Source of the DNA: Thiofilum flexile DSM 14609
GTDB lineage: Bacteria > Pseudomonadota > Gammaproteobacteria > Thiotrichales > Thiotrichaceae
Direction: 5' to 3'
DNA length: 61,450 nucleotides
Assembly: GCF_000380185.1 (NCBI RefSeq)
Contig: NZ_KB904756.1
Location: 1-61,450, forward strand
Positions 14,890 to 24,628 of the stretch are shown piece by piece. The position numbers were made by a program, and so were the translations under genes. The notes beneath the pieces were generated by a model. That model did not search any database, had not been told where the DNA came from, and saw only the letters and a list, made by a program, of their open reading frames with translations. Within the stretch, counting starts at the first letter, position 1. Every line of letters starts with the position of its first letter.

Positions 14890-16029
14890 TTATTCAGATA
14901 CTCGCTCTAATTGTTGGAAAATCGCATTGGCTTTATGGCTTGCCTCCTCGGCATTAGCTGCTAAGGTACAATAATGTCCCATTTTACGCCCTTTACGTGC
15001 CAACGCTTTACCGTATAAATGCAGCTTAGTTTCGGGATCACTCAGAACTTTCAACCAGTCCGGCTGACCACCTTTAGGCCATAAATCGCCTAATAAATTA
15101 ATCATGGCTACAGGCGATACTAAGCGGGTAGAGCCAAAGGGTAGATCACAAACCATGCGTACTTGCTGCTCAAATTGCGATGTCACACAGGCATCTAAAG
15201 TGTAATGCCCACTATTATGCGTGCGAGGTGCCATTTCATTGACCAATAATTCACCCGACTTCGTGACAAAAAACTCTACCGCCATAACTCCCACAAAGTT
15301 GAGCTGACTAGCAAGCGTCATCGCGGCTTGTTGGGCTTGCTGCTCCAACTCGACGCTAATACGGGCTGGCACACTGGTTTGATGCAAAATACCCTGACGA
15401 TGTTCGTTTTCTGCTACTGGAAAACACTGTACATCCCCATGTTGATTACGTCCGAGTATCACCGAAACCTCTCGCTCTAACTCAACACGTTGCTCTAAGA
15501 CACAATCGACTTGATTGAATTGTTTAAAAGCCAGCTCCGCCTCAGCAATGGATTTAACCGTCATTTGGCCTTTACCGTCATAGCCTAAACGCGCTGTTTT
15601 TAAAATAGCGGGAAATTGGATGTATTTTTCTGCCTCTGATAAATCAGCTAAAGCGCGTACCGGCATAAAAGGCACTGGTGACAAACCACAAGCACGCACA
15701 AAGGTTTTTTCTACAATACGATCTTGTGCCACTTGCACCGCCTCTGCACTCGGATGTACGGGGCAATACTCACTCAATTTTTTCAGCGTTTGCGCGGGGA
15801 TATTTTCAAATTCGGTGGTAATCACCTCGCAGGATCGACCTAATTGTTCAAGGGCTTGAGTATCATCATAGGCGGCTTGAATATGTTGATCTGCGAGTAA
15901 TCCGGCGGGGCTGTGTGGATCTGGCTCTAGCACAATGACGCGATAGCCTAATGTGCGTGCCGCCACAATAAACATACGGCCCAGTTGACCGCCACCTAGC
16001 ATACCGATGGTTGCACCCGGTTGGAGCAT
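14890..16029 (-). CDS. purK: 5-(carboxyamino)imidazole ribonucleotide synthase
   Basis: 379 aa ATP-grasp enzyme of purine synthesis. It makes N5-CAIR from AIR, bicarbonate and ATP. The N-terminal GMLGGGQLGRM nucleotide-binding motif and the central KTARLGYDGKGQ and VNEMAPRTHNSGH motifs are characteristic of PurK. It lies 21 bp after purE in the usual purE-purK order, on the minus strand. Confidence 0.95.
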   Translation of the reverse strand: MLQPGATIGMLGGGQLGRMFIVAARTLGYRVIVLEPDPHSPAGLLADQHIQAAYDDTQALEQLGRSCEVITTEFENIPAQTLKKLSEYCPVHPSAEAVQVAQDRIVEKTFVRACGLSPVPFMPVRALADLSEAEKYIQFPAILKTARLGYDGKGQMTVKSIAEAELAFKQFNQVDCVLEQRVELEREVSVILGRNQHGDVQCFPVAENEHRQGILHQTSVPARISVELEQQAQQAAMTLASQLNFVGVMAVEFFVTKSGELLVNEMAPRTHNSGHYTLDACVTSQFEQQVRMVCDLPFGSTRLVSPVAMINLLGDLWPKGGQPDWLKVLSDPETKLHLYGKALARKGRKMGHYCTLAANAEEASHKANAIFQQLERVSE

Positions 16030-16050
16030 GTCTTAAACCTTTACAATACG

Positions 16051-16542
16051 TTAAGTAGAGGGTGGAAGTGTCATATTTAATGCAGCTTGCCGTTGCGTTT
16101 CCCGAAACACTTTTAGTTTCTCAGCTAAGACCGCATCATGATTAGCTAATATTGCCACTGCAAATAAGCCCGCATTCGCCGCTCCTGCCTCACCGATGGC
16201 AAAGGTGGCAACCGGAATCCCTTTAGGCATTTGCACTATAGAATAGAGCGAGTCTATTCCTTGTAAATGCTTAGTCGGTACCGGTACACCTAAAACGGGG
16301 ATAGTGGTTTTAGAGGCTAACATACCGGGTAAATGGGCAGCTCCGCCTGCTCCGGCAATAATACATTGTAAACCACGCTCAGCAGCAGAGCTGGCATATT
16401 CAAATAATAAATCAGGGGTGCGATGGGCAGACACCACTCGATACTCATGTGGCACACCAAAAGCGGCTAATTGCTCTACCGCTTTAGACATAATATTCCA
16501 GTCGCTGTTGCTACCCATGACGACTCCAACTAACGGTTGCAT
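16051..16542 (-). CDS. purE: N5-carboxyaminoimidazole ribonucleotide mutase
   Basis: 163 aa from the ATG at 16542. That start ([15 protein letters not shown]) fits the family N-terminus, whereas a longer frame back to 16605 would overlap the purC promoter. PurE rearranges N5-CAIR to 4-carboxy-AIR. The motif GSNSDW, then SAHRTPD and [11 protein letters not shown], are the active-site segments of class I PurE. It is first gene of purE-purK-methyltransferase and is divergent from purC. Confidence 0.94.
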   Translation of the reverse strand: MQPLVGVVMGSNSDWNIMSKAVEQLAAFGVPHEYRVVSAHRTPDLLFEYASSAAERGLQCIIAGAGGAAHLPGMLASKTTIPVLGVPVPTKHLQGIDSLYSIVQMPKGIPVATFAIGEAGAANAGLFAVAILANHDAVLAEKLKVFRETQRQAALNMTLPPST

Positions 16543-16556
16543 GGCGGCAATTATCC

Positions 16557-16583
16557 TTGTTAAGCCTAAAAATCTGATATTAT
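16557..16583 (+). promoter_or_regulatory. Candidate purC promoter
   Basis: An extended -10 (TGATATTAT, hexamer 16578-16583) has TTGTTA 15 bp upstream as a possible -35. A start near 16590 would leave a leader of about 40 nt before the purC ATG. The spacing is shorter than ideal. Confidence 0.45.
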
Positions 16584-16628
16584 ACCCTGATCCTGTGCGA
16601 CGCACTATTTACCAGGTATTATCCCACT

Positions 16629-17516
16629 ATGTCATCTGTTGTGTTTGAAACCCACTTAAATCATTTAGAACTGCTTGCACGTGGTAAAGTACGTGATATT
16701 TATGCCATTGATGCTGACAATATCTTGATTGTTACCACAGACCGCCTCTCAGCCTTTGACGTAGTGCTCCCTACTCCAATTCCGCAGAAAGGAATTATTC
16801 TGACTCAGGTCGCTAATTTTTGGTTTGATTACTTAAAAGAGGTGATCCCGAATCATTTCAGCACACTTACTTTAGACGATTTACCCCTAACTAGCACCGA
16901 GCGTCAGCTCCTAGACGGGCGCAGTATGTTAGTAAAGCGTCTTAAACCATTACCGGTTGAGGCTATTGTGCGGGGTTATTTAATTGGATCGGGCTGGAAA
17001 GACTATCAGGCGACCGGACAAGTCTGTGGGATTAAACTCCCTCAAGGCTTGCAATTAGCCGAGCAGCTACCCGAACCGATTTTCACCCCGTCGACTAAAG
17101 CGGAAGTGGGTGATCATGACATTAATATTAGTTTTGCACAGATGCAGCAACACATTGGGAGCGAGCTAGCCGAGCAAGTACGAGCGGTCAGTTTGCAACT
17201 TTATCAGCAAGCTGCTAGCTATGCGTTAAAGCGCGGTATTATTATAGCGGATACCAAATTTGAATTTGGCCTCGACCAACAGGGTAAGCTGGTGTTGATT
17301 GATGAAATTCTCACGCCTGACTCCTCCCGGTTTTGGCCTGTGGATCAGTATCAAGTAGGGATGAGTCCACCCTCCTTTGATAAGCAATATGTACGGGACT
17401 ATTTAGAAACATTAACGTGGGGAAAAACAGCGCCAGGGCCTGAATTACCTGCTGATATCGCGCAAAAAACTGCCGAAAAATATCAGGAGGTGGCTACACG
17501 CCTAATACGCTCATAA
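16629..17516 (+). CDS. purC: Phosphoribosylaminoimidazole-succinocarboxamide synthase
   Basis: 295 aa. It couples CAIR with aspartate to give SAICAR. RGKVRDIYAI at the N-terminus, VEAIVRGYLIGSGW near 115 and VLIDEILTPDSSRFW near 221 are the ATP and substrate loops. At about 295 aa this is the longer form of PurC (as in yeast Ade1 and many proteobacteria), not the roughly 240-aa E. coli type. It is divergent from purE, so the two may share regulation. Confidence 0.95.
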   Translation: MSSVVFETHLNHLELLARGKVRDIYAIDADNILIVTTDRLSAFDVVLPTPIPQKGIILTQVANFWFDYLKEVIPNHFSTLTLDDLPLTSTERQLLDGRSMLVKRLKPLPVEAIVRGYLIGSGWKDYQATGQVCGIKLPQGLQLAEQLPEPIFTPSTKAEVGDHDINISFAQMQQHIGSELAEQVRAVSLQLYQQAASYALKRGIIIADTKFEFGLDQQGKLVLIDEILTPDSSRFWPVDQYQVGMSPPSFDKQYVRDYLETLTWGKTAPGPELPADIAQKTAEKYQEVATRLIRS

Positions 17517-17538
17517 TAATTATATAGATGATAAAGGA

Positions 17539-18561
17539 ATGGGTATGCACGTCCTAGTTACAGGAGCAGCGGGCTTTATTGGCATGCACGTCACCTTAGC
17601 ATTGTTAAAACGCGGTGATAGTGTAGTGGGTTTGGATAATTTCAATGCCTACTATGAGGTAACACTTAAAGAAGCACGGCTTAAGGAAATTAATACTCAC
17701 GATACTAAGCAACAGTTTCATTTGGTTAAACTGGACTTAGCAGATCGTCAGGGTATGGCTGAATTATTTAAGACTCATGCTTTTGATGCGGTAGTCCATT
17801 TAGCTGCTCAAGCGGGGGTACGTTATTCACTCGATAACCCTCTTGCTTATATTGATAGCAATATCACGGGCTTTGCTCATGTACTCGAAGGTTGTCGGCA
17901 TAGCGGTGTTAAACATTTGGTTTATGCGTCTTCCAGCTCGGTCTATGGTCTTAATGAAAGCATGCCGTTTTCCGTCAGTGATAATGTAGACCATCCTATT
18001 TCACTCTATGCCGCCTCTAAAAAATCCAATGAACTCATGGCGCATAGCTACTCTCATCTATTTGGCTTGCCCACTACCGGACTACGCTTTTTTACCGTGT
18101 ATGGCCCATGGGGGCGACCGGATATGTCACCGTTTAAATTTACGAAAGCGATTTTAGCGGGGCAGCCTATTGATGTGTATAACTATGGTAAACATAAACG
18201 CGATTTTACTTATATTGACGATATAGTGACCGGGATCATCCGTACTTTAGATCGTCCAGCCCAGTCTAATCCAAATTGGCAAGCAATAAACCCTGATCCA
18301 AGCAGTAGTCCTGCTCCTTGGAGGGTCTATAATATAGGGAATCAACAACCTGTAGAGTTGATGGATTATATTAGCGCCATTGAAACCCAACTAGGACACA
18401 AAGCGACTATTAATCTATTACCCCTACAACCGGGTGATGTACCCGATACCTATGCTGATGTTGAAGCACTGGTGGCTGATGTGGGTTATAGACCCGCTAC
18501 TCATTTACAAACCGGTATTGCTCATTTTATTGAGTGGTATCGCCATTACTATCAAGTATAA
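17539..18561 (+). CDS. NAD-dependent sugar-nucleotide epimerase, UDP-glucuronate 4-epimerase type
   Basis: 340 aa extended SDR. The GAAGFIGMH Rossmann motif is near residue 9, the catalytic Ser-Ser-Ser-Val-Tyr and Y-A-A-S-K-K-S-N-E pair near 135 and 157, and substrate-loop motifs TGLRFFTVYGPWGRPDM and YNYGKHKRDFTYIDD follow. The whole is the pattern of UDP-glucuronate 4-epimerases that make UDP-galacturonate for surface polysaccharide. No polysaccharide genes adjoin it; it lies between purC and gspC. Confidence 0.88.
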   Translation: MGMHVLVTGAAGFIGMHVTLALLKRGDSVVGLDNFNAYYEVTLKEARLKEINTHDTKQQFHLVKLDLADRQGMAELFKTHAFDAVVHLAAQAGVRYSLDNPLAYIDSNITGFAHVLEGCRHSGVKHLVYASSSSVYGLNESMPFSVSDNVDHPISLYAASKKSNELMAHSYSHLFGLPTTGLRFFTVYGPWGRPDMSPFKFTKAILAGQPIDVYNYGKHKRDFTYIDDIVTGIIRTLDRPAQSNPNWQAINPDPSSSPAPWRVYNIGNQQPVELMDYISAIETQLGHKATINLLPLQPGDVPDTYADVEALVADVGYRPATHLQTGIAHFIEWYRHYYQV

Positions 18562-18588
18562 CCCCTGCTTGTTGTTGAGGTTTGCACT

Positions 18589-19656
18589 ATGCAGAGCTTA
18601 AATCAAAGAACCTGGGTAGGTCGCCTATTAGACCGCATGCCCGATTATTTAACCCTCACCCTGATTGTGGTGTGTGGTTCCTTATTAGCCCGTTTAACAT
18701 GGCTAATGTTTCCGGCAGACGCTGATCTTATAGCGTATAACCAAGCACAACAAGAGCTGGCTGATACCCCTAACCTACAAGTCATTCCCGCTAAAGCGCC
18801 TCAAGTGAATGAAGGTGATGAAATAGCACGCCAGAATTTATTTGGTCAGGTACAAGTAGCAACCTTGAAAACACCTGAACCTATGGCAGTTGCCGCTCCT
18901 ATACCCGCAAAGCCACGAGAGCCGGTTGAACTGACCGGGGTATATGCTTTGCCTGGCAAAGAAGGTTTAGCCATTTTGCGTATCCGTGGGCAGCAAAAGG
19001 TGTTTAAGATTGATGAACCATTGGTCATTAAGATTAACAATCAAAATGTAGATATTGGAGCAGTATTACACAGTGTGTCCGATAAAGCCGCCGTGTTAGA
19101 TTGGGGTGATAATAAAAAACAAACCTTAAGCTTAGAAACGAAAGACCAGCCTAGTAATGGGGCAGTCATTATGCCTGCTAGTGATCCAATGCCAGAGCCT
19201 GATCCCGCCTTTAGTAATGAGGCACCTATGTTTAATGATCCAATGCCTCAATCGCTGCCTGATCCCATTGATATGCCGCAACCTGAGGCACCTAAACAAG
19301 GGGATATTATTCCCCCCTCACCGGAAGATTTGCCTCCAGAACAACAACCGCTAAGTTTGGGGCAATTCAGAGAACAAGCATTAGCCGACAATAGTCGGCT
19401 TTTTGATTTAGTTACGGCCTCTCCTGCTAAAGTCAATGGGCAAATGCAAGGATTTCGCGTGAATCCCGGTAAAAATATGCAATTATTTCAAACGACCGGG
19501 CTAATAGCTGGCGATATCGTCACTGAAATTAACGGTATTCCCCTTAATAACATGAGTAGTGGTATAAAAGCGCTCAATACTATAACCAAAGCATCTAATG
19601 TAAGTCTCAAAGTTCTACGGGCTGGTACGGTGATCACCGTTGATCGTCAACTCTAA
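18589..19656 (+). CDS. Type II secretion system protein C (GspC-like) with PDZ domain
   Basis: 355 aa. A short cytosolic start and one membrane segment (about residues 20-42) are followed by a homology-region domain (IARQNLFG at about 85, then VELTGVYALPGKEGLAIL at 120-137). A long Pro/Met/Asp-rich linker (about 195-250) leads to a C-terminal PDZ domain (about 278-355, GLIAGDIVTEINGIPL). This is the GspC layout. No other gsp gene is in the window, so it is either split from the main locus or an orphan that anchors the secretin by the inner-membrane platform. Confidence 0.8.
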   Translation: MQSLNQRTWVGRLLDRMPDYLTLTLIVVCGSLLARLTWLMFPADADLIAYNQAQQELADTPNLQVIPAKAPQVNEGDEIARQNLFGQVQVATLKTPEPMAVAAPIPAKPREPVELTGVYALPGKEGLAILRIRGQQKVFKIDEPLVIKINNQNVDIGAVLHSVSDKAAVLDWGDNKKQTLSLETKDQPSNGAVIMPASDPMPEPDPAFSNEAPMFNDPMPQSLPDPIDMPQPEAPKQGDIIPPSPEDLPPEQQPLSLGQFREQALADNSRLFDLVTASPAKVNGQMQGFRVNPGKNMQLFQTTGLIAGDIVTEINGIPLNNMSSGIKALNTITKASNVSLKVLRAGTVITVDRQL

Positions 19657-19731
19657 TCATTTCCGCCTCTTACGCATTGCTTCGGTATAGTGCAGATTAA
19701 AATTTATCATGTTAGGAACAAAAGGTGAGGG

Positions 19732-20298
19732 ATGGATCTCATTAAAATCAACCGCTATTGCAAGCAATTCTGTGATTTGACCTTAGAAAAGGAACAGTTA
19801 ATTCAAACGATTGGCCCCGACTTACTACCCTATTTGCCTGCTATTACAGAGGCTTTCTATACACATTTACTCGCAATAGACGATGCCGTCGTTTTTCTAG
19901 AAGGGCGAGTCGACTCATTAAAGAAAACACATTTAGACTGGTTAAGTAGTTTATTTACTAAAAACCTTGATGATGACTTTGCTGCCCACCTATACCATGT
20001 TGGCGCGGTACATGTGCGGGTCGAGCTACCTGCCGACTTTGTGACTGGGGCTATTACCTTTTTACATCAAAAGCTTATTCATGTGGTTGTTTATTTATAT
20101 GGTAATGATTCAGTTAAATTACTGAATGTATTACAAGCCATAAATAGTCTATTTGGCTATAACTTACAGCTTATGCAACTCTCCTATCAACAATCCATGG
20201 TCACTGCTGAGTTGGCACGTTTTTTAGACATTACTGGCATTAGCCATAAATTATTTTCCAATATGGTAGCCGCCTACGATAAACAAGCGACCACCTAA
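19732..20298 (+). CDS. Single-domain protoglobin / globin-sensor domain protein
   Basis: 188 aa, all helical, without a signalling output domain. It matches the protoglobin family: the proximal-histidine helix reads VGAVHVRVELPADFVTGA, with His94 as the likely haem ligand, and the N-terminus has the extra pre-A helix. In other bacteria the same domain sits at the front of GGDEF or chemotaxis proteins and senses O2; alone it may bind O2, NO or CO. It ends 4 bp inside the convergent relA 3' end. Confidence 0.82.
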   Translation: MDLIKINRYCKQFCDLTLEKEQLIQTIGPDLLPYLPAITEAFYTHLLAIDDAVVFLEGRVDSLKKTHLDWLSSLFTKNLDDDFAAHLYHVGAVHVRVELPADFVTGAITFLHQKLIHVVVYLYGNDSVKLLNVLQAINSLFGYNLQLMQLSYQQSMVTAELARFLDITGISHKLFSNMVAAYDKQATT

Positions 20299-22508
20299 AG
20301 GTTACTTTTACGTTGTGCATCGGTTACCGCAGGGATTTGAATAAGTCGCTCCAGTACATCCGCCAATTGAGACGCATCATCGATTTGCACCGTTAAATCA
20401 ATAATGACTAAATCATCCGGTATGGGTAAGGAGCGAGAATTGAGGCTTAATATCACAATATGTGCTCTAAATAATGCACTGGTGATATCACGTAGCAAAC
20501 CATGCTCGTTATAACCTGACACCACAATATCAGCCACATACACACTGGCCTCGCCAACCCAGCTTACCTCAATCAAGCGAGCCTGCTGCTCAGTACCTAG
20601 ACTGGTAATATTCGAGCAGCGGGTGCGATGCACTGAAATGCCTTTACCTTGGGTAATAAAACCAATAATCGTATCGCCATAGACCGGCTTACAACAGCGG
20701 GCAATTTGGGTAAACAGATCCTTCACCCCCGCCACCTCAATACCGCCGGGCACTCTAACGCTATCTTTAGGCGGGCGCACTTTGCGTAGTGTCATATCCC
20801 TTTCAGGAGAGCGGACTAAATGCTCGACTAACTGCTGAGTGCTAATCTCCCCCCGCCCTAAGGCAATTAAAAAATCACGCTCACTTTGCCGCCCAAAACT
20901 ACGGTATAACTCTGCGGACTTAACCAGCGGTAGATTGAGAATATGTTTTTCATGCTCTAAAATCTCGATACCGGTAGTGCGATTTTTCTCATGATCTTGT
21001 TGGCGAAACCAATGATTAATTTTTTGACGAGTACGCGCTGATTTAGCATAACCTAAAGCAATATTAGTCCAATTCATCTTCGGACGGGCTTCTTTGCCGG
21101 TCAGAATCTCGACTTGTTGCCCGGTGGTTAGCTCATAATTCAGCGGGACAATATCACCATTAACTTTCGCCCCTAAACAGCGATGACCAATATCAGTGTG
21201 AATCGCATAAGCAAAATCTAACGGTGTCGCCCCTTTGGATAGCTCAATCACCTTACTTTTAGGGGTCATGACAAAGATGCTATTCGAGTAAACTTGATTA
21301 TGAAAATCTTCTAATAGGTACTCATCATCCCCGCGATTGCGCTCTAATAATTCCTCTAAGGATTGGCGTAAACTATCCATCACCTGATGTTGTTTATTCT
21401 TGCCCCCCTCTTTGTAATTCCAATGCGACGCCACCCCCGACTCGGCGAAGTGGTGCATATCATAGGTACGGATCTGGATTTCAATATAATGATCTTTAGG
21501 CCCTAATACCACGGTATGAATAGACTGATAACCATTCGCTTTCCGATTGCTAATATAGTCATCATATTCTTCTTCTAAATAATTCCAAGTATCATGAATC
21601 AGGGATACCACTCGATAACAGGTATCCACAGTATCCACCATAATGCGAATCGCTCTGAGATCAAATAATTGATCCATATCGATTTTTTTACGCGTCATTT
21701 TGCGCCAAATACTATAGATATGCTTAGGGCGCCCATAGACGCTGGCCTCAATCTCCTCTTTATCCAACAACTCACGAATACATTGAATCACACTTTCAAT
21801 ATAATGCTCCCGCTCTAAACGTCTAAAAGCGAGCGCTTTGGCTATCCTTTTATAAATATCGGGCTGCTGAAAACGAAAGGCTAAATCTTCTAACTCCCAT
21901 TTGATTTGGCTAATACCCAAACGGCTTGCTAGGGGTGCATACACTTCTAAGGTCTGACGAGCCACATTCATTTGCAGCTCACGCTCAGAAGAACATTGGG
22001 ATAATAGGCGTAGATATTGTAATTGCCACGCTAGCTTAATCAGTACCACTCGTAGGTCTTTGACAATGGCTAAAATCATGCGCCGTAATTGCTCGCCATT
22101 ACTATGTGGGGCATGTTTAGTTTTAGATTTCGCCGCAGGTTCGGGGTCAGGCGGGGTAAACTCGGTGATACGGGTGAAGTGCTGTAGGGTGCGAATATTG
22201 TCCACCATAATGGCAATTTGCACCCCAAACTGCTCATTAATCTCATGATGCTTTAGAAAGTTAAAATAATTATCCGCACATAAGGCAGCGATTAGAGTGG
22301 ATTGATCAACCTCTAAATGGAGCAAGATTTCAGCCATTTCTAAGCCACTCGGCTCCAAAGGTGAGCTTAAATCCAGCGGTTTAGTCAGGAGCTGATCCAC
22401 TAAGTGACGAATTCGCAGCTCATCTTGATCACGCCCCGAAGTCCAAAATAACTGTACCCATGAATCTAGAGTATGTGCACTAGGATCAGTCAGCCGACTA
22501 TGCTGCAT
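20295..22508 (-). CDS. relA: GTP pyrophosphokinase (ppGpp synthetase)
   Basis: 737 aa. The N-terminal pseudo-hydrolase region lacks the HD motif: where SpoT has HDxxED, the sequence is ALCADNYFNF (about 79-88), so it is a synthetase-only RelA. The synthetase domain contains FDLRAIRIMVD and the GYQSIH and EIQIRT motifs. A TGS domain (VMTPKSKVIELSKGATPLDFAY), a conserved-Cys zinc-finger region near RCCKPVYGD and a C-terminal ACT domain (about 655-737) follow. It answers uncharged tRNA on the ribosome. Confidence 0.93.
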   Translation of the reverse strand: MQHSRLTDPSAHTLDSWVQLFWTSGRDQDELRIRHLVDQLLTKPLDLSSPLEPSGLEMAEILLHLEVDQSTLIAALCADNYFNFLKHHEINEQFGVQIAIMVDNIRTLQHFTRITEFTPPDPEPAAKSKTKHAPHSNGEQLRRMILAIVKDLRVVLIKLAWQLQYLRLLSQCSSERELQMNVARQTLEVYAPLASRLGISQIKWELEDLAFRFQQPDIYKRIAKALAFRRLEREHYIESVIQCIRELLDKEEIEASVYGRPKHIYSIWRKMTRKKIDMDQLFDLRAIRIMVDTVDTCYRVVSLIHDTWNYLEEEYDDYISNRKANGYQSIHTVVLGPKDHYIEIQIRTYDMHHFAESGVASHWNYKEGGKNKQHQVMDSLRQSLEELLERNRGDDEYLLEDFHNQVYSNSIFVMTPKSKVIELSKGATPLDFAYAIHTDIGHRCLGAKVNGDIVPLNYELTTGQQVEILTGKEARPKMNWTNIALGYAKSARTRQKINHWFRQQDHEKNRTTGIEILEHEKHILNLPLVKSAELYRSFGRQSERDFLIALGRGEISTQQLVEHLVRSPERDMTLRKVRPPKDSVRVPGGIEVAGVKDLFTQIARCCKPVYGDTIIGFITQGKGISVHRTRCSNITSLGTEQQARLIEVSWVGEASVYVADIVVSGYNEHGLLRDITSALFRAHIVILSLNSRSLPIPDDLVIIDLTVQIDDASQLADVLERLIQIPAVTDAQRKSNL

Positions 22509-22601
22509 AGATAAACCCTCCTAGAAAATAGTGATGTCGAATAGTAGCCTAGCTTGTTCAAATTGTTGTGATTAAAGCAGCTAAAGCGGGTTATTATTAA
22601 T

Positions 22602-23285
22602 TTATAAGGTTTTAAGCGCTGATACCAATTCAGCAAAGTGGCGTATGGTAATATCCGGTTGAATCGTTGTTGGGGTTTGCTGTTGAGCCTGTTGTAGCCA
22701 AATGGCTCGCATCCCCACCGCTTGTGCTCCCGCAATATCATTTTTTAAATCATCCCCCACATAAACCACCTGATCTGCTGTTAGCCTAGCACTCTGTAAA
22801 GCCTGCTGAAAAATGGCTGGATGAGGTTTAGCTACCCCTATCGTGCTAGCACTGTGTACAAAAGAAAATAGCCCACCGACGCCAAGATAATGTACATCAG
22901 CATTGCCATTACTAATAACACCAAGCTGATACTCTTGAGCGAGTAGTCTTAAAGTACTCAATACTCCCTCAAACCACTGCACCTGATGGCGTGCTAACCA
23001 AAACACCATAAAAGCCATATCCACTAAAGCCCTCGAATATCCAGCCTCATCTGCTAAGTAGGCTAGCCAATGCTTACGCAAGACGGTGAGATTATAGTGT
23101 AATTCGGGATATTGGCTCATGAAATTAATTCGGTGCTGAATCAAGTCTGCCAATGTATAGCGCTCGGTAATATGGGGGTAATGTACACTAAGCCAATTGT
23201 ATGTGGCGATTTCTGCATTACGAATCAAGGACTCACCTTCCCACAAGGTATCATCCAGATCAAATACCACACATTGAATCGGCAT
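22602..23285 (-). CDS. HAD-family phosphatase, YjjG/phosphoglycolate-phosphatase-like
   Basis: 227 aa. HAD motif I is VFDLDDTLW (nucleophile D9, acid D11), motif II VISNGN near 119, and motif III/IV VYVGDDLKNDIAGAQAVG near 176, with a helical C1 cap between. This is the subfamily I haloacid dehalogenase-like layout; YjjG-type nucleotidases and phosphoglycolate phosphatases look alike. The substrate cannot be told from sequence. Monocistronic on the minus strand. Confidence 0.82.
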   Translation of the reverse strand: MPIQCVVFDLDDTLWEGESLIRNAEIATYNWLSVHYPHITERYTLADLIQHRINFMSQYPELHYNLTVLRKHWLAYLADEAGYSRALVDMAFMVFWLARHQVQWFEGVLSTLRLLAQEYQLGVISNGNADVHYLGVGGLFSFVHSASTIGVAKPHPAIFQQALQSARLTADQVVYVGDDLKNDIAGAQAVGMRAIWLQQAQQQTPTTIQPDITIRHFAELVSALKTL

Positions 23286-23390
23286 ACTCTATCCTTGAGA
23301 TTAGTCTGATTGCTATTTTTTAGCACCGCTCTGTTAAGATTATGAATAGATTATAACGGAGAAATATTTCAATACTAAGACAAGCTAAGC

Positions 23391-23963
23391 TTAAAGTAGC
23401 TCTTTATTTTTTCTTAGAAAGTTCACAGTAAGCGGTAATTGCTGAGCTAGTAAAGTATCCAAATAGTCATCCACTAGCTTTGGTGGGTTTTTGAGCCTAG
23501 CTCGACAGCGATGAGCAGCCAACAGTACCGTTTCAGGTGTTAAATCAATTAAATCACGTATAAATTCATCAGGATGCTGTGCCCATAGATCAAACTCACT
23601 CAGGTAATCCTGCGGAAAATCTTTAAGGTTAAAGGTTACAATTACCTCAGCTTGCCCCTTAATTGCAGCAGCTACTACATGCCTATCATCAGCATCCGGT
23701 AAAGTTAAACCGTCTATCAGTGACTCATAACCTGTTACTAAAGCATCCATAACAGCTCTATTCATCATAGAAGCTGTTTTCTCTAATAGCTCTTGGTTTA
23801 AGTCTGGGCGATTTTTAATTAAGTTTCTAATCCATTCATCCTGAATCTGTGCCGACCAACGGGCACGAAAAGTATTTGTTAAAGCAAGCTGCATCAGCAA
23901 ATCACGCAATGGGGCGGGATAAAGCACACAAGCGTCATAGATAACCGTAAAATTTGCTGACAT
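23391..23963 (-). CDS. PIN-domain ribonuclease, toxin of a TA pair
   Basis: 190 aa. The PIN fold starts with IYDACVLYP (D10). A mid acidic run DADDRHVVAAAI (near 90-101) and TFNLKDFP (near 110) supply the remaining metal-binding acids. The C-terminal 60 residues are helical and extra to the minimal VapC. It is 4 bp downstream of an HTH protein gene, so this is a two-gene toxin-antitoxin operon with the antitoxin first. Probable activity is RNA cleavage; target unknown. Confidence 0.8.
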   Translation of the reverse strand: MSANFTVIYDACVLYPAPLRDLLMQLALTNTFRARWSAQIQDEWIRNLIKNRPDLNQELLEKTASMMNRAVMDALVTGYESLIDGLTLPDADDRHVVAAAIKGQAEVIVTFNLKDFPQDYLSEFDLWAQHPDEFIRDLIDLTPETVLLAAHRCRARLKNPPKLVDDYLDTLLAQQLPLTVNFLRKNKELL

Positions 23964-23967
23964 TGAG

Positions 23968-24414
23968 TTAATACCCCATATCCAAATTTTGTGCCTCAGC
24001 CGCTAACTCATCTAGTAATTGTTTACTCTCCTCATCACGCTTTTTCTTATAGTCCATTAAATCTTTTAGTAAGACTTTACGCCTTACACCCACCTTGTGA
24101 TAGGGTAGCTGGCCTTGCTCTAGCAGTTGTACCAGATAAGGGCGTGATACATTGAGTAAGTTTGCAGCCTCTTGGGTCGTTAGCTCCTTGTTAATGGGAA
24201 CAATAGAGATAGCCTCACCCTGCGACATGGCATCTAAGATTTCCACTAAGAAATGAATAGCCCTAATAGGTACTTGTAACTCTTTATCACCATCATACAG
24301 GCGCAGCTCTGCGTCCTCACCTTTACCTAGTAAAGCAACTAACTGCCGACGACTTTGAGCTGCTTTTTCGGCTTCCTCTTTTGTAGGTACTTGATAATTA
24401 AAAGCTAAAGACAT
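23968..24414 (-). CDS. Excisionase-type HTH protein, antitoxin of the PIN pair
   Basis: 148 aa. An N-terminal helical part is followed by a MerR/excisionase-like helix-turn-helix (about residues 77-122: LTTQEAANLLNVSRPYL, then VGVRRKVLLKDLMDY) and an acidic helix. It precedes the PIN toxin gene by 4 bp. Such HTH-PIN pairs are known type II TA systems where the antitoxin binds the promoter; autoregulation here is inferred. The upstream 24415-24592 region is AT-rich with no gene. Confidence 0.78.
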   Translation of the reverse strand: MSLAFNYQVPTKEEAEKAAQSRRQLVALLGKGEDAELRLYDGDKELQVPIRAIHFLVEILDAMSQGEAISIVPINKELTTQEAANLLNVSRPYLVQLLEQGQLPYHKVGVRRKVLLKDLMDYKKKRDEESKQLLDELAAEAQNLDMGY

Positions 24415-24628
24415 AATAGATATCTCCTTTGAATTGAAGAAACTCCTTTTCTTATTAATGTTATGTTCATGTTGAATAGATCTAAGTGTAGTACAGTTTA
24501 CATCTAAACGAAATAAACGAAACCAACACTCAAAGTATTAAGTGATATACCTGACAAACGGTTGAAGATGACAAAAATTTGCTTCTTGATCTATGCTTTT
24601 TTACTGGAGGATTATTCAAAGGTTAATC

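Noticed and set aside
22490-22741. 83-codon minus-strand ORF over the HAD gene end
   Set aside because: Out of frame with the clear HAD gene and without domain features.
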